Below are positions 16,620 through 25,957 of a stretch of DNA of 57,235 bases, in pieces. The notes under the pieces are model-generated. The model was not told the DNA's origin. It made no database searches and saw only the letters and a program-made list of their open reading frames with translations. The translations under genes were made by a program, and so were the position numbers. The stretch is from Clostridia bacterium (GTDB lineage: Bacteria > Bacillota > DSM-521 > Neomoorellales > Neomoorellaceae). Each line of letters opens with the position of its first letter. Position 1 is the stretch's first letter. The DNA is taken from contig JASKKH010000011.1 in NCBI GenBank assembly GCA_030154265.1, positions 1 to 57,235 on the forward strand, written 5' to 3'.

Positions 16620-16642
16620 GTTGGGTGAGGGAGTTTAACGAC

Positions 16643-18391
16643 ATGCATACAAAGATAGTTTGTACTATAGGACCTGCAAGTGAACGTATTGATATTATAA
16701 AGGGTATGATCCGTGCTGGAATGAGTGTAGCTCGTTTTAATTTTTCCCATGGCAGCCATGAGGAACATAAAATTCGTATGGATGCTGTCCGTCGGGCAGC
16801 AGCTGAGATGGAAACCAGAGTAGCCCTTATGCTTGATAGTAAGGGACCAGAGATTCGCTTAGGTGAAATTAATGGAGAAGTAACCCTTAATGATGGTGAA
16901 GAAGTTATCTTGACAACAGAACCAATTATAGGTGATGCCAAAAAGCTGCCAGTAAATTTTGATCGACTGCCGAGAGATGTAGATCCTGGTGGAAAAATTT
17001 TAATAGATGATGGATTGGTTGAACTGGAGGTCATAGATACCACCAGTACAGAAATTCGTTGTCGGATTCGTAATGGTGGGGTTGTTTCTAGCCGTAAGGG
17101 AGTTAATGTTCCGGGTGCTGATATTAGTTTACCGTCTCTTACAGAACAAGACATTAAGGATTTAGAATTTGGTGTCCAGCAAGGAATAGATTTTATAGCC
17201 ATTTCTTTTGTTCGCATTCCAGCTGATGTTTTAGCTGTACGTCGGGAACTAGCAAAACGTAACTCTAAAGCAGCAATTATCGCCAAGATTGAAAATCGCA
17301 GTGGCATAAAAAATATAAATGAAATCCTCCAAGTTGCTGATGGTATTATGGTAGCCCGAGGGGATTTAGGTGTAGAAATTCCAGTTGAAAAGGTTCCTTT
17401 ATTCCAAAAGAAAATTATTCAGGCTTGTAACCGTGCTGGTAAACCTGTAATAACGGCTACCCAAATGCTAAACTCTATGATACATAATCCAAGACCGACA
17501 AGGGCTGAAGCAAGTGACGTGGCCAATGCCATATTCGATGGTACAGATGCGATTATGCTTTCTGGTGAAACGGCCATGGGTCGCTATCCCGTTAGGTCAG
17601 TAGTTATGATGGCAAGAATTGCTTCCGAGACGGAAAAAGAGTTAAAGTATGAAAATCACCTTATAAATAAAAAAAGACTGGATGATACACAATCCCCAAC
17701 AGATGCCATTAGTTATGCCAGTTGTAGTATTGCCCATGAGCTTGGTGCTGCTGCAATTATTACCCCAACTGCTTCCGGTTCTACAGCCCGCAGGGTTGCC
17801 AAGTATAGACCTGAAGCTCCTATTATTGCTACTAGTTCTAATGAAAAGGTTTTAAACCAACTTACCTTAGTTTGGGGAGTAGAGCCTCTACTTGTAAAAC
17901 CAACAAATGGTACAGATGAAATGGTTAATGAAGCTGTAGCAGCAGCGGTTTTAGCTAAAAAGGTAAAACAGGGTGATTTGGTTGTAATAACTGCTGGGGT
18001 GCCAGCTAATATACCAGGGTCTACCAATCTCTTAAAAGTCCATATTATTGGTGAGATTTTAGTTCAAGGTCGAGGTATTGGTAAGGATGTGACTAGTGGA
18101 CCGGTTTGTGTAGTAAATAATGCGGAAGAAGCCAATATAAAAGTCAAAAAAGGCGACATCATGGTAACTAAAACTACAGGGCCAGAGTATTTACCAGCTA
18201 TGGAGCGAGCAGCAGCAGTGATAAGCGAAGTAGAAGGTTTAAATTCACATGCTGCTGTATCTAGCTTGAGTTTAGGTGTCCCGGTTATTGTTGAAGCAAA
18301 GGAAGCTACTAAAAAGCTAGTTGATGGCATGGTAGTAACAGTTGATGTTGTTCGTGGCTTGGTCTACCGTGGCCATACAAGGGTCTTATAA
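16643..18391 (+). CDS. pyk: pyruvate kinase with C-terminal PEP-utilising domain
   Basis: 582 residues. The barrel begins MHTKIVCTIGPASER and has MLDSKGPEIRLG and the signature IIAKIENRSGI with the catalytic Lys. MVARGDLGVEIP and TATQMLNSM follow. Residues about 480-582 form an extra mobile PEP-synthase-like domain ending GLNSHAAVSSLSLGVPVIVE, which includes the His position of that domain, as in Bacillus and Geobacillus enzymes. I chose the ATG at 16643 over the GTG at 16625 because GAGGGAG lies between them. It forms a glycolytic pair with pfkA. Confidence 0.96.
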   Translation: MHTKIVCTIGPASERIDIIKGMIRAGMSVARFNFSHGSHEEHKIRMDAVRRAAAEMETRVALMLDSKGPEIRLGEINGEVTLNDGEEVILTTEPIIGDAKKLPVNFDRLPRDVDPGGKILIDDGLVELEVIDTTSTEIRCRIRNGGVVSSRKGVNVPGADISLPSLTEQDIKDLEFGVQQGIDFIAISFVRIPADVLAVRRELAKRNSKAAIIAKIENRSGIKNINEILQVADGIMVARGDLGVEIPVEKVPLFQKKIIQACNRAGKPVITATQMLNSMIHNPRPTRAEASDVANAIFDGTDAIMLSGETAMGRYPVRSVVMMARIASETEKELKYENHLINKKRLDDTQSPTDAISYASCSIAHELGAAAIITPTASGSTARRVAKYRPEAPIIATSSNEKVLNQLTLVWGVEPLLVKPTNGTDEMVNEAVAAAVLAKKVKQGDLVVITAGVPANIPGSTNLLKVHIIGEILVQGRGIGKDVTSGPVCVVNNAEEANIKVKKGDIMVTKTTGPEYLPAMERAAAVISEVEGLNSHAAVSSLSLGVPVIVEAKEATKKLVDGMVVTVDVVRGLVYRGHTRVL

Positions 18392-18522
18392 AAAGCTAAA
18401 ACTACTATAATCATAAACATCTCCCCCATGGTAGTAACTGAAGAGGGGGTAAATTAAGTGAATTTTGCTGGTCGGGTAAAGGTTCGGACAAAAGATATTG
18501 TTTAAAAGAGGTGACGGCCATA

Positions 18523-19920
18523 TTGATTAGGGAAACAAAAATAACAGATACAACTCTAAGGGATGGTCATCAGTCGTTATTGGCTACCAGGATGAAAATA
18601 GAGCATATGTTACCAATTGCAGAAAAACTCGATTCTGTAGGGTTCCATTCCCTGGAGGTTTGGGGTGGTGCTACTTTTGATACCTGTATGCGTTTCCTTA
18701 ATGAGGATCCCTGGGAACGTTTGAGGACTTTACGAAAGGCCATGCCCAATACCAAGCTGCAGATGCTCCTTCGCGGTCAAAACCTTTTAGGATATCGACA
18801 TTATGCTGATGATGTTGTTACCGAATTTGTTAAGGCCTGTGTAAGAAACGGAATTGATATCCTGCGTATTTTTGATGCCTTAAATGATGTTCGCAATATG
18901 GAATTGGCTATAAAAGTAACTAAGGAAGCCGGAGGCCATGCTCAGGCAGCTATCAGTTATACCATCGGACCTGTTTTTAATGATGGTTACTATTTAGACT
19001 TGGCTAAGAAGCTGGTTGAATTAGGCGCTGACTCACTCTGTATCAAGGATATGGCTGGTCTTTTATCACCAGCTGCAGCGTATCGCTTGGTAAAGAAGAT
19101 AAAGGCTAAATTAGATATTCCTATCCAGATTCACTGCCACTATACCAGTGGTATGGCTGCAATGACTTATTTAAAAGCCATCGAGGCTGGAGCTGATATT
19201 ATTGATACAGCTATGTCTCCATTAGCTTTAGGTACATCTCAACCGGCCACCGAAACAATGGTAGCAACTCTAAATGAGACCGATTTTCCAACAGGTATTA
19301 AGTTAGAAGACTTAAATGGATTCGCAAGTTATTTTAAAGATGTTCGTGCACAATATAAAGAGTTTGACTTAAGTAAAGGTATTGTTGATGCAAATGTTTT
19401 ACAGTACCAAGTCCCAGGTGGAATGATTTCTAACTTTATGTCTCAACTATCTCAGCAAAACGCTCTTGATCGTTTACCAGAAGTTTTAGATGAGGTGCCA
19501 CGTGTAAGAGCCGATTTGGGTTATCCACCTCTTGTAACACCTTCGAGTCAGATCGTTGGAGCTCAGGCTGTTTTAAATGTTTTAGCTGGAGAACGGTATA
19601 AGTTGGTATCTAAGGAGGTTAAGAATTACTTAAGAGGCTATTATGGCCAGCCTCCAGGGAAAGTTAACGAAGAAGTTCGCAAGAAAATCATCGGTGATGA
19701 AGAACCCATTACCTGCCGGCCGGCAGATTTATTAGAGCCTGAATTGCCTAAAGCCAATCGTGAGATAGGTTCCTATGTACAGAAGGAAGAAGATTTACTT
19801 TCTTATGCTATGTTCCCACAGGTTGCCAAAAAATTCTTAGAGGATCGGTATGCAGGCAATACTTTAGTTGACTTTGATATTTTAAAAACGGCTCATGGTA
19901 GTTATTATCCTTTTCCCTAA
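18523..19920 (+). CDS. pyruvate carboxylase subunit B / oxaloacetate decarboxylase alpha, without biotin domain
   Basis: 465 residues. A TIM-barrel carboxyltransferase: ITDTTLRDGHQSLLATR at the N-terminus with the metal-binding Asp, EVWGGATFD, the carboxybiotin Lys in LCIKDMAGLL, and IHCHYTSGMA with the metal His pair. A PYC_OADA conserved domain follows to about residue 440. The usual C-terminal biotinyl domain (MKM) is absent, so a separate biotin carrier must exist. It interconverts pyruvate and oxaloacetate. The TTG at 18523 is chosen because AGAGGTG (18507-18513) is 9 bases before it, which overlaps the alternative GTG at 18511. Confidence 0.88.
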   Translation: MIRETKITDTTLRDGHQSLLATRMKIEHMLPIAEKLDSVGFHSLEVWGGATFDTCMRFLNEDPWERLRTLRKAMPNTKLQMLLRGQNLLGYRHYADDVVTEFVKACVRNGIDILRIFDALNDVRNMELAIKVTKEAGGHAQAAISYTIGPVFNDGYYLDLAKKLVELGADSLCIKDMAGLLSPAAAYRLVKKIKAKLDIPIQIHCHYTSGMAAMTYLKAIEAGADIIDTAMSPLALGTSQPATETMVATLNETDFPTGIKLEDLNGFASYFKDVRAQYKEFDLSKGIVDANVLQYQVPGGMISNFMSQLSQQNALDRLPEVLDEVPRVRADLGYPPLVTPSSQIVGAQAVLNVLAGERYKLVSKEVKNYLRGYYGQPPGKVNEEVRKKIIGDEEPITCRPADLLEPELPKANREIGSYVQKEEDLLSYAMFPQVAKKFLEDRYAGNTLVDFDILKTAHGSYYPFP

Positions 19921-19969
19921 CAGTAATTTTCCTAGTAACAATTTAAGCCAGGTAGAGGGTAATTGATTT

Positions 19970-20006
19970 TAGGTGCGCACTCCTTGGAAGTAGCGCACCT
20001 AGTCTT
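19970..20006 (+). terminator. hairpin behind the carboxyltransferase gene
   Basis: Perfect 9-bp stem TAGGTGCGC (19970-19978) / GCGCACCTA (19993-20001). The following GTCTTAT is only weakly T-rich, so it may be an RNA-stabilising hairpin rather than a true terminator. Confidence 0.5.
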
Positions 20007-20069
20007 ATAACGGAAAGTTACGAGTTAGGTGTTTAAAAAGAAATAAATGAAAATTAAGGGGAGAAACCA

Positions 20070-20840
20070 ATGAGTAGCATCAATACGGCCTTTATGACTA
20101 AAAGGTTAACTGAGGTTTTGCACTTAGATACAGGTGTATTAGGAATCAAGCTCTATAAAGATAAAGAAGCCTTACCTATTTCTCCTGGTGATATAAAGGT
20201 TAATATTTGCCAATTGGTTTCAGCAGCACGTCACCAGGGAAGGGCTGTTTCAGGTATTCCAGAATCCATGGTATGTGCAATAGGAGCTGCTTGCACTGGA
20301 CTTATAAAAACCCCTGAACGCTTTAAAAACGGACAGGCTCCTTTAGGTAGATATGTAGCAAATGTAGAGGCCGGTAAGAAATTTATAGCTAATACTTTCA
20401 AATTGGGTGATGAAGGTAAAATTTACGATGGAATTTATATTGCTCCCTTAGAGTCCTATAAAAATGAAAAGCCAGACGTGGTGGTTATGTATGCTAACCC
20501 AGCTCAGACGACTCGCTTAATTCATTGTTGTTTGCATGAGACAGGAGAACCGGTTAAGGCTGATACTGTTGCTGAGGCAGCTTTATGTTCTTCCATAGGT
20601 TTTGTTTTAAAAGAGAAAAAGCCCATCATTGGGTTTCCATGTGTCGGTGATCGAACTTACGGAGGTACCCAAAAGGATGAGCTTATTTTTGCAGCACCTT
20701 TTGATATGTTAGAGGAATTAGTTAAAAATATGGAAAGTTTATTAAAAGGTTTTGGACAGCTATTTCCATTTGCCCCTTATAATGCATATACACCTACAAT
20801 GACACCTGCTTATACAATGCGTCGTGAAGATTTGGAATAA
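20070..20840 (+). CDS. DUF169 family protein
   Basis: 256 residues. It matches the DUF169 family as I know it: an N-terminal LGIKLYKDKEALP, NICQLVSAARHQGRAV, then CAIGAACTGLI and VVVMYANPAQTTRLIHC, ending with GFPCVGDRTYGGTQKDEL. Several conserved Cys (NICQ, CAIG, AACTG, HCC, FPCVG) suggest metal or thiol chemistry, but no function is established. The ATG follows AAGGGGAGAAACC. Its last 31 bases overlap the 3' end of the convergent minC. Confidence 0.82.
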   Translation: MSSINTAFMTKRLTEVLHLDTGVLGIKLYKDKEALPISPGDIKVNICQLVSAARHQGRAVSGIPESMVCAIGAACTGLIKTPERFKNGQAPLGRYVANVEAGKKFIANTFKLGDEGKIYDGIYIAPLESYKNEKPDVVVMYANPAQTTRLIHCCLHETGEPVKADTVAEAALCSSIGFVLKEKKPIIGFPCVGDRTYGGTQKDELIFAAPFDMLEELVKNMESLLKGFGQLFPFAPYNAYTPTMTPAYTMRREDLE

Positions 20841-21499
20841 ATAAAACTTGTATTCCGTGAAACTTTGCTCATATATGGTTCTACTATGATTTTTTCATTA
20901 ATAAGCTTAGCAATTTCCGGGAATGGTTCACTTTTTTGATTTGGAGAACAGGCTACTATTCCAGCAATACTTATTAATTGAGGTTCAAATTTATAGGCTA
21001 CAATGACGGCATCTTTTTTACCTTTAATTCCAGCATGAGCTTTACCTTTTAGGGTTCCCATAATTAAGATATTACCGCTGGCCTTAATGGTTGCTCCTAA
21101 ATGAATGTCTCCTAGAAACATAACGTTACCGTCATAAACTAGTTCATGGCCATTTCGTAAAGTACCTTCTCTTAAAAGTGTTTGTTCGTTGTTCTCTTGA
21201 GCTAAACTTGGTTCAGTTGAAGCTATTTTATGAACTTTCTTAGTACGTTTAATGGGCATAGCAATATTAGAGCTGGGAACAAGTCCGTGCTTTTCACATA
21301 TAGATTTTAATTCAGCTGTTTCTTGAAGACTCAAAGGGGAGGTCGGGACAAGGGCAAAGGGAGCACCCTTAAAAAATCCTTTTGCAGTAGTAAATTTATT
21401 TATTAAATTATTTTTTAATTCATTAAAATCCTTACTAGCGTCTAATAAGATCAGTAAACCGCCCCGTGTTCCTTTAATGGTAATACTATCTTGTGCCAT
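20810..21499 (-). CDS. minC: septum site-determining protein MinC
   Basis: 229 residues. The N-terminal domain (1-100, ITIKGTRGGLLILLD) binds FtsZ. The C-terminal domain from about 125 is the right-handed beta helix (GHELVYDGNVMFLGDIHLGA, GNILIMGTLKGKAHAG) that dimerises and binds MinD. It inhibits Z-ring assembly away from mid-cell. The ATG at 21499 follows GGAGGAG; the frame extends 17 codons further but has no better start. minD is not adjacent, unlike the usual minCD pair. The tail after residue 205 (SKVSRNTSFIYSKSSRRIV) overlaps the DUF169 gene and looks like a recent read-through extension. Confidence 0.9.
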   Translation of the reverse strand: MAQDSITIKGTRGGLLILLDASKDFNELKNNLINKFTTAKGFFKGAPFALVPTSPLSLQETAELKSICEKHGLVPSSNIAMPIKRTKKVHKIASTEPSLAQENNEQTLLREGTLRNGHELVYDGNVMFLGDIHLGATIKASGNILIMGTLKGKAHAGIKGKKDAVIVAYKFEPQLISIAGIVACSPNQKSEPFPEIAKLINEKIIVEPYMSKVSRNTSFIYSKSSRRIV

Positions 21500-21745
21500 T
21501 TTTCTACTCCTCCAGTGGATTATATATCTTGATGTATAAATATTCGCCATGAATTTTATTTTTTTTGGAAAGATTCGACCTTTAGAAGTATTTTCCTTCT
21601 TTAGGTTCCAATATTTTCAGATAATCTTAAAAATATGTCGCATTTCCTAAAATATAGTATAAAAGTATATTGGAACAATAAAAACAGTTTTATATTATAA
21701 TTACTAACCTGAACTATTAGAATATTACCGATACAGGGTGATAAG
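21500..21745. other. non-coding stretch
   Basis: AT-rich spacer between minC and a dead phosphatase gene. It contains minC's ribosome site and presumably its promoter; nothing else is recognised. Confidence 0.4.
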
Positions 21746-22051
21746 ATGAAAAATTTTGTAGTGGGTGATATTCATGGATGTATTAATTAATTAAATCTAC
21801 TCCTGGATTTAATTAATTTTGATGGTAAATATGGCCAAAATGTAATTGCTTTAAGAGGAAACCATGAACAAATGTTACTGGACAGTTTTATTGGTAATGA
21901 AGATGATAGTGAATTAATTTGTCTTGTCACTGGAGGGGTTAAAACTCTTAAAAGTTATAAAGAACATGGTGCAAGTATTAAAGATGATCCAGATTGGTTT
22001 TATAATTTGCCTTTTTATTATGAAACAGATAATAAAACTCCCAACAAATAG
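21746..22051 (+). pseudogene. calcineurin-like serine/threonine phosphatase, broken
   Basis: The frame begins MKNFVVGDIHGCIN, the first metal motif (GDIHG) of PPP-family phosphatases, then hits TAA at codon 15. It continues in the same frame with LNLLLDLINFDGKYGQ and VIALRGNHEQMLLDSF (the GNHE metal motif). The middle GDYVDRG block is missing by deletion, and the end is truncated after PFYYETDNKTPNK. Three independent defects make it a pseudogene. The intact family removes phosphate from proteins or hydrolyses Ap4A. Confidence 0.85.
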
Positions 22052-22135
22052 ATGTAATTTACGCATTTGTGTGTTGCTAGAAGACATAAAAACGGTTATG
22101 ATAAATAATAAAAAAATAAGAATGAGGGAGAAAGA

Positions 22136-22579
22136 ATGCCGAGACCAACCAAATTTCGGCGCGTTGAATTTATGCCGGGTGTCAACTATTTTAAACCAGC
22201 AGGTGTACCTTTGGTTCAATTGGAAGAAGTCAACTTAGCGATAGAAGAACTAGAAGCCGTTCGCTTAAAGGATATTGAAGGTTTAGAACAAGAAGAGTGT
22301 GCTAATAGAATGGGTGTTTCTCGTCCGACTTTTTTCCGTATATTAAATTCAGCTCGCTATAAAATTGCAGATGCTTTAATTTCCGGTAAAGCTATAAGTA
22401 TATCAGGTGGATGTTATCAATTAGCTAATCAGAAGGTTTTTTGTCGTAAATGTGGTAATGAGTGGCAGCAAGAACAACAGGGAGAAGCTTGCCCTAGCTG
22501 CGGTAGTGCAGATTTAGTTTATCCTAAAAACCGTCCTGGAAGAGGCCGTTGTCGGCACGGTTGGCGTGGTAAAGAGTAA
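22136..22579 (+). CDS. DUF134 family DNA-binding protein
   Basis: 147 residues. It starts [16 protein letters not shown], typical for DUF134. A helix-turn-helix covers about 42-85 ([34 protein letters not shown]). A zinc ribbon is formed by CRKCGNEW and CPSCGSADL, and the tail is basic ([11 protein letters not shown]). DUF134 proteins are presumed transcription regulators; some sit next to NifB- or Mrp-type genes, which are absent here. The ATG follows GAGGGAGAAAGA. It is monocistronic, with a strong terminator behind it. Confidence 0.88.
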   Translation: MPRPTKFRRVEFMPGVNYFKPAGVPLVQLEEVNLAIEELEAVRLKDIEGLEQEECANRMGVSRPTFFRILNSARYKIADALISGKAISISGGCYQLANQKVFCRKCGNEWQQEQQGEACPSCGSADLVYPKNRPGRGRCRHGWRGKE

Positions 22580-22619
22580 AATCTAAAATCATATAAATAA
22601 CATGATTTTCAAACCAACG

Positions 22620-22664
22620 GAGGATAAATTTCGTAGTCTTCTACGATTATTTATCCTCTTTTTT
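22620..22664 (+). terminator. intrinsic terminator behind the DUF134 gene
   Basis: GAGGATAAAT (22620-22629) / ATTTATCCTC (22649-22658) stem, with an inner TCGTAG/CTACGA pairing, followed by TTTTTT. Confidence 0.85.
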
Positions 22665-22831
22665 GTGTTACATATTTCAATAATTTCCGACACCAAATCT
22701 CATTTTTACCTTTACCAATGATGCAAAATTTTGTAATATAAACACATGCTAAAAGTCAACAAATGGCAAAACAACCTACAAATCCTAAGAACATCAAGGG
22801 AAAGAAAAAGGTCTATATGGGAGAGTAGGAT

Positions 22832-25804
22832 ATGAAAAGAGTTAAAATTGAATTTGTTTTTTCAATGAGTGTGTTTTTAGCACTTTTGTCTGTTGTATCA
22901 TTTTTGTTACTTTTTCCGGGAACCGAACCAGCTATAGCAGCCGGGTTGGAAGGAGACGGGACAGAGGCTAATCCTTTTCTAGTTAAAAAACCGGAGGATT
23001 TTAATTACATCCGTGAACATACTGTCGCAGGAGCTGTTTATTATTATAAGCTCTTAAATGACATTGATTTAACTGGTTATCTTAGCGAAGGGGGAGCCGG
23101 ATATAACGAAGGCAATGGTTGGGAGCCTATAGGAACAAACAGCGATCAGCCATTTAAAGGTGTATTTGACGGGAACGGTAAGGTTATAAAAGGATTAACA
23201 ATAAATAGACCAGGTAGCAAGGATAATTATATTGGTTTATTTGGCTATATAGATGGGGCTACCATTAAAAATATTAAGTTAGAAAACTTAAAGATAAACG
23301 GCTATGACTATGTTGGTGGCTTGGTTGGTTATAGTAAGAACTCTAAAATCGAAAATTGCTATATAACAGGCAGTGTTTCAGGAAAAAGTTATGTAGGAGG
23401 ACTGGTGGGGAGTAACTTTTCTGGTAATATAAGCAGTTCTTTTTCTTTGGCAAATGTAACAGCAAAGGAATATATGGCCGGTGGTTTAATAGGTAAAAAT
23501 AACAATAGTACTATAAGAGATTCTTTTGCGACGGGGTCGGTAACCGGGAATAATGATGTTGGTGGTTTAGTCGGATATAACGAATCTGGCAGTATAATGA
23601 ATTCTTTTGCTGCCGGGACTGTAACTGGAAATCAGGTTATAGGTGGTTTGGTCGGTTATATTACTGTAGGGAGTAATATTAATAATTCTTATGCTACCGG
23701 AAATGTAATTTGTAATAATTGTGTTGGTGGATTGGTTGGCTACAATGAAGCAATTAGAAATATAAGCAATTCTTATTGGGATATTAATATTTCCGGACAA
23801 GTAACGAGTGCTGGTGGTGAAGGAAAAACCACTACAGAAATGAAACAACAAGTTACATTCTCAGGATGGGATTTTGAGGATACTTGGGCAATTATGGAAG
23901 GGTTAACCTATCCTTACTTAAAAAACGGGGCTAGATTAGATTTTGATGGAAAACAAACATTCTATGTATCTAATCAACCTGGATATGACTCAGTGCAGGG
24001 GAAAGTCTATAACAGTAATAATGAATGTTTTTTAGTCAAGTATACAGCACTTTATAATAATCAACCTGTCATAGAAAATGAAATAGTACAGACTAATATT
24101 AGTAATGGGGAAGAGTTTAGTCTTTCTGTAAATGAAGTAGTGTATAAAGAAAATGAACAATATAAGCTTTGGGTCTGGGCGGAAGATAGTTTTGGCTATA
24201 AATCTGCCCCTAATCTTTTAACAGTTATAAAAGATGTGACAAAACCGGAAGTTAGCTTAAGTTTAGAGGGTAGTACTACAGCAAAGAAAAGCCATTCCAC
24301 AACGGTAATGGTAACAGATGCAAACGAACTAGTTAGTTGTGAATACCAATGGACAACTGGTAGTGATTTCCCCAAAGGTGGTACGTGGACATCGCTTACC
24401 AGTGGAGATACGATTACTTTAGACGGTGAGACCGGAACCTATTACTTACATTTTCGAGCAATTGATGAAGCAGGAAATATTGTGGAAACTACATCTAATG
24501 GGTTTCATCTGGATAATGCGCCACCCCAGGTAAATTTAAGTGTAGAAGGGGATAGCACAGAAAAACAAACCCACTCTATAACGGTAACGTTGACGGATAT
24601 AAGTAAAATAGTAAGTAGTGAGTACCAGTGGTCACAAAGCAGTGATTTCCCTGCAGGCGGAACATGGTTACCTTTTGTTAGTGGAGATAAGATTACTATA
24701 GATGGTGTGACGGGAATTTATTATTTGTATATTCGAGCAACTGATGAGTTAGGAAATACTGCAGAGATTACATCTAATAGGTTTAACCTCGACAATACAG
24801 CACCGGATAGTCCTGTTCTATCTGTAGAGGATCAAACCGTGTCTACTGAAACGGTTCAAATTTCCGGAACGGCTGAAAAAGGGGCCAAAATAACCATTTA
24901 TGGAGGAACGGAAACACTAACCGGGCAAGCAGATGCCCATACGGGACAATTCAGTATTGAAATTTCTTTGAAGCCCAATCAAAGTAATATCTTAATGGTA
25001 ACGGCTATAGATATAGCGGGAAATACCAGTGAACCTGCCATGGTCACGATTACCCATAAAGATAAATCTACAGGCGAAAGCAACAAGGATAGAATCGTTG
25101 ATGTTGTAAACGAAGAGAATGATGATATTGGAAACGAAGAGAGTGACGATAATAGTAACAACAGAAGAAGTAAGAGTAGTGGAAGTAACAGGAGTCACCA
25201 TTACAATCAAGAAGTAAAACCTGACTATAACAAACTCGCTGTAGTCACAACAGAAAAAGAAAAGGCTACCTTAGGCTTTACAGATATTTCTGGTCACTGG
25301 GCAGAAAAAGATATTAATACGTTAGCCAGTTTAGGATACATCGGTGGATATCCGGACGGTACTTTTCAACCGGAAAAAGAAATAACCAGGGCAGAGTATA
25401 TTTCCATATTGGTACGAGCACTAAATTTAGAAAAGAAAACAGGAAAAATATTTAAAGATACAAAGGATCATTGGGCAAGGGAAGCCATTGCCACAGCATA
25501 TGCCCACGGGATCATTAATGGATATAATAATCAGTATTTTGGGGCCGATGATCCACTGACCCGTGAACAAATGGCTGCCATCTTAGTTAATGCATTAAAA
25601 CTTGAACCGGTTAAAACATATAAAACATTTGCAGATCAAGAAAATATATCTTCCTGGGCATTAGAATTCATTAAAACGGTGGTTGGACACAAAATTTTAG
25701 CGGGATATCAGGATAACACCATTCGACCGCAACAAAAAGCGACCCGAGCAGAAATTGTTTCCGTAATAGTTAGAGCTTTATCACAAAAGAATTTGCTACA
25801 CTGA
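22832..25804 (+). CDS. large secreted SLH-domain surface protein with GLUG and Ig-like repeats
   Basis: 990 residues. A signal peptide covers about 1-36 (ending AIAA). Then comes a GLUG-repeat region over about 120-330 with repeated YVGGLVGY and SFATGSVTGN units forming a beta solenoid. Two closely similar Ig-like repeats lie at about 470-655 (EYQWTTGSDFPKGGTW and EYQWSQSSDFPAGGTW), then another Ig-like domain (VSGTAEKGAKITIYGG-like) and a low-complexity Asn/Ser/Asp linker at 750-800. Three SLH domains end the protein (about 810-985: DISGHWAEKDI, HWAREAIATAYAHG, ISSWALEFIKTVVGH). SLH domains hold it to pyruvylated wall polymers. GGGAGAG precedes the ATG. It may act as an adhesin or in surface layer structure; no enzyme domain is seen. 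Confidence 0.88.
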   Translation: MKRVKIEFVFSMSVFLALLSVVSFLLLFPGTEPAIAAGLEGDGTEANPFLVKKPEDFNYIREHTVAGAVYYYKLLNDIDLTGYLSEGGAGYNEGNGWEPIGTNSDQPFKGVFDGNGKVIKGLTINRPGSKDNYIGLFGYIDGATIKNIKLENLKINGYDYVGGLVGYSKNSKIENCYITGSVSGKSYVGGLVGSNFSGNISSSFSLANVTAKEYMAGGLIGKNNNSTIRDSFATGSVTGNNDVGGLVGYNESGSIMNSFAAGTVTGNQVIGGLVGYITVGSNINNSYATGNVICNNCVGGLVGYNEAIRNISNSYWDINISGQVTSAGGEGKTTTEMKQQVTFSGWDFEDTWAIMEGLTYPYLKNGARLDFDGKQTFYVSNQPGYDSVQGKVYNSNNECFLVKYTALYNNQPVIENEIVQTNISNGEEFSLSVNEVVYKENEQYKLWVWAEDSFGYKSAPNLLTVIKDVTKPEVSLSLEGSTTAKKSHSTTVMVTDANELVSCEYQWTTGSDFPKGGTWTSLTSGDTITLDGETGTYYLHFRAIDEAGNIVETTSNGFHLDNAPPQVNLSVEGDSTEKQTHSITVTLTDISKIVSSEYQWSQSSDFPAGGTWLPFVSGDKITIDGVTGIYYLYIRATDELGNTAEITSNRFNLDNTAPDSPVLSVEDQTVSTETVQISGTAEKGAKITIYGGTETLTGQADAHTGQFSIEISLKPNQSNILMVTAIDIAGNTSEPAMVTITHKDKSTGESNKDRIVDVVNEENDDIGNEESDDNSNNRRSKSSGSNRSHHYNQEVKPDYNKLAVVTTEKEKATLGFTDISGHWAEKDINTLASLGYIGGYPDGTFQPEKEITRAEYISILVRALNLEKKTGKIFKDTKDHWAREAIATAYAHGIINGYNNQYFGADDPLTREQMAAILVNALKLEPVKTYKTFADQENISSWALEFIKTVVGHKILAGYQDNTIRPQQKATRAEIVSVIVRALSQKNLLH

Positions 25805-25852
25805 AAAAGGTTGGTGCATGTCCAAAATACACTAAAACTAGTTCTACTTTTA

Positions 25853-25925
25853 CATTGAAATGAGCGTCAAAAACAGTTAATCCCGTACCACTTTAGTAGT
25901 GATACGGGATAATTTTTTGGGATTA
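25853..25925 (+). terminator. terminator behind the SLH gene (repeat copy 2)
   Basis: Same element as 7189-7262. Stem TCCCGTACCAC (25881-25891, last base shared with the loop side) / GTGATACGGGA (25899-25909), then AATTTTTTGG. It can serve the SLH gene and, on the other strand, the convergent GH13 gene. Confidence 0.75.
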
Positions 25926-25957
25926 ATCCTTTATTTATTAAACAAATAATTCTCCTA

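Noticed and set aside
18419-18495. CCCCC/GGGGG hairpin and a 15-codon GTG frame between pyk and the carboxyltransferase gene
   Set aside because: The stem is only five base pairs with a long loop and no T run; the frame has no homologue I know.
22765-22828. 21-codon frame just before the large SLH gene (MAKQPTNPKNIKGKKK...)
   Set aside because: No ribosome site and too short to support; its end overlaps the ribosome site of the SLH gene.
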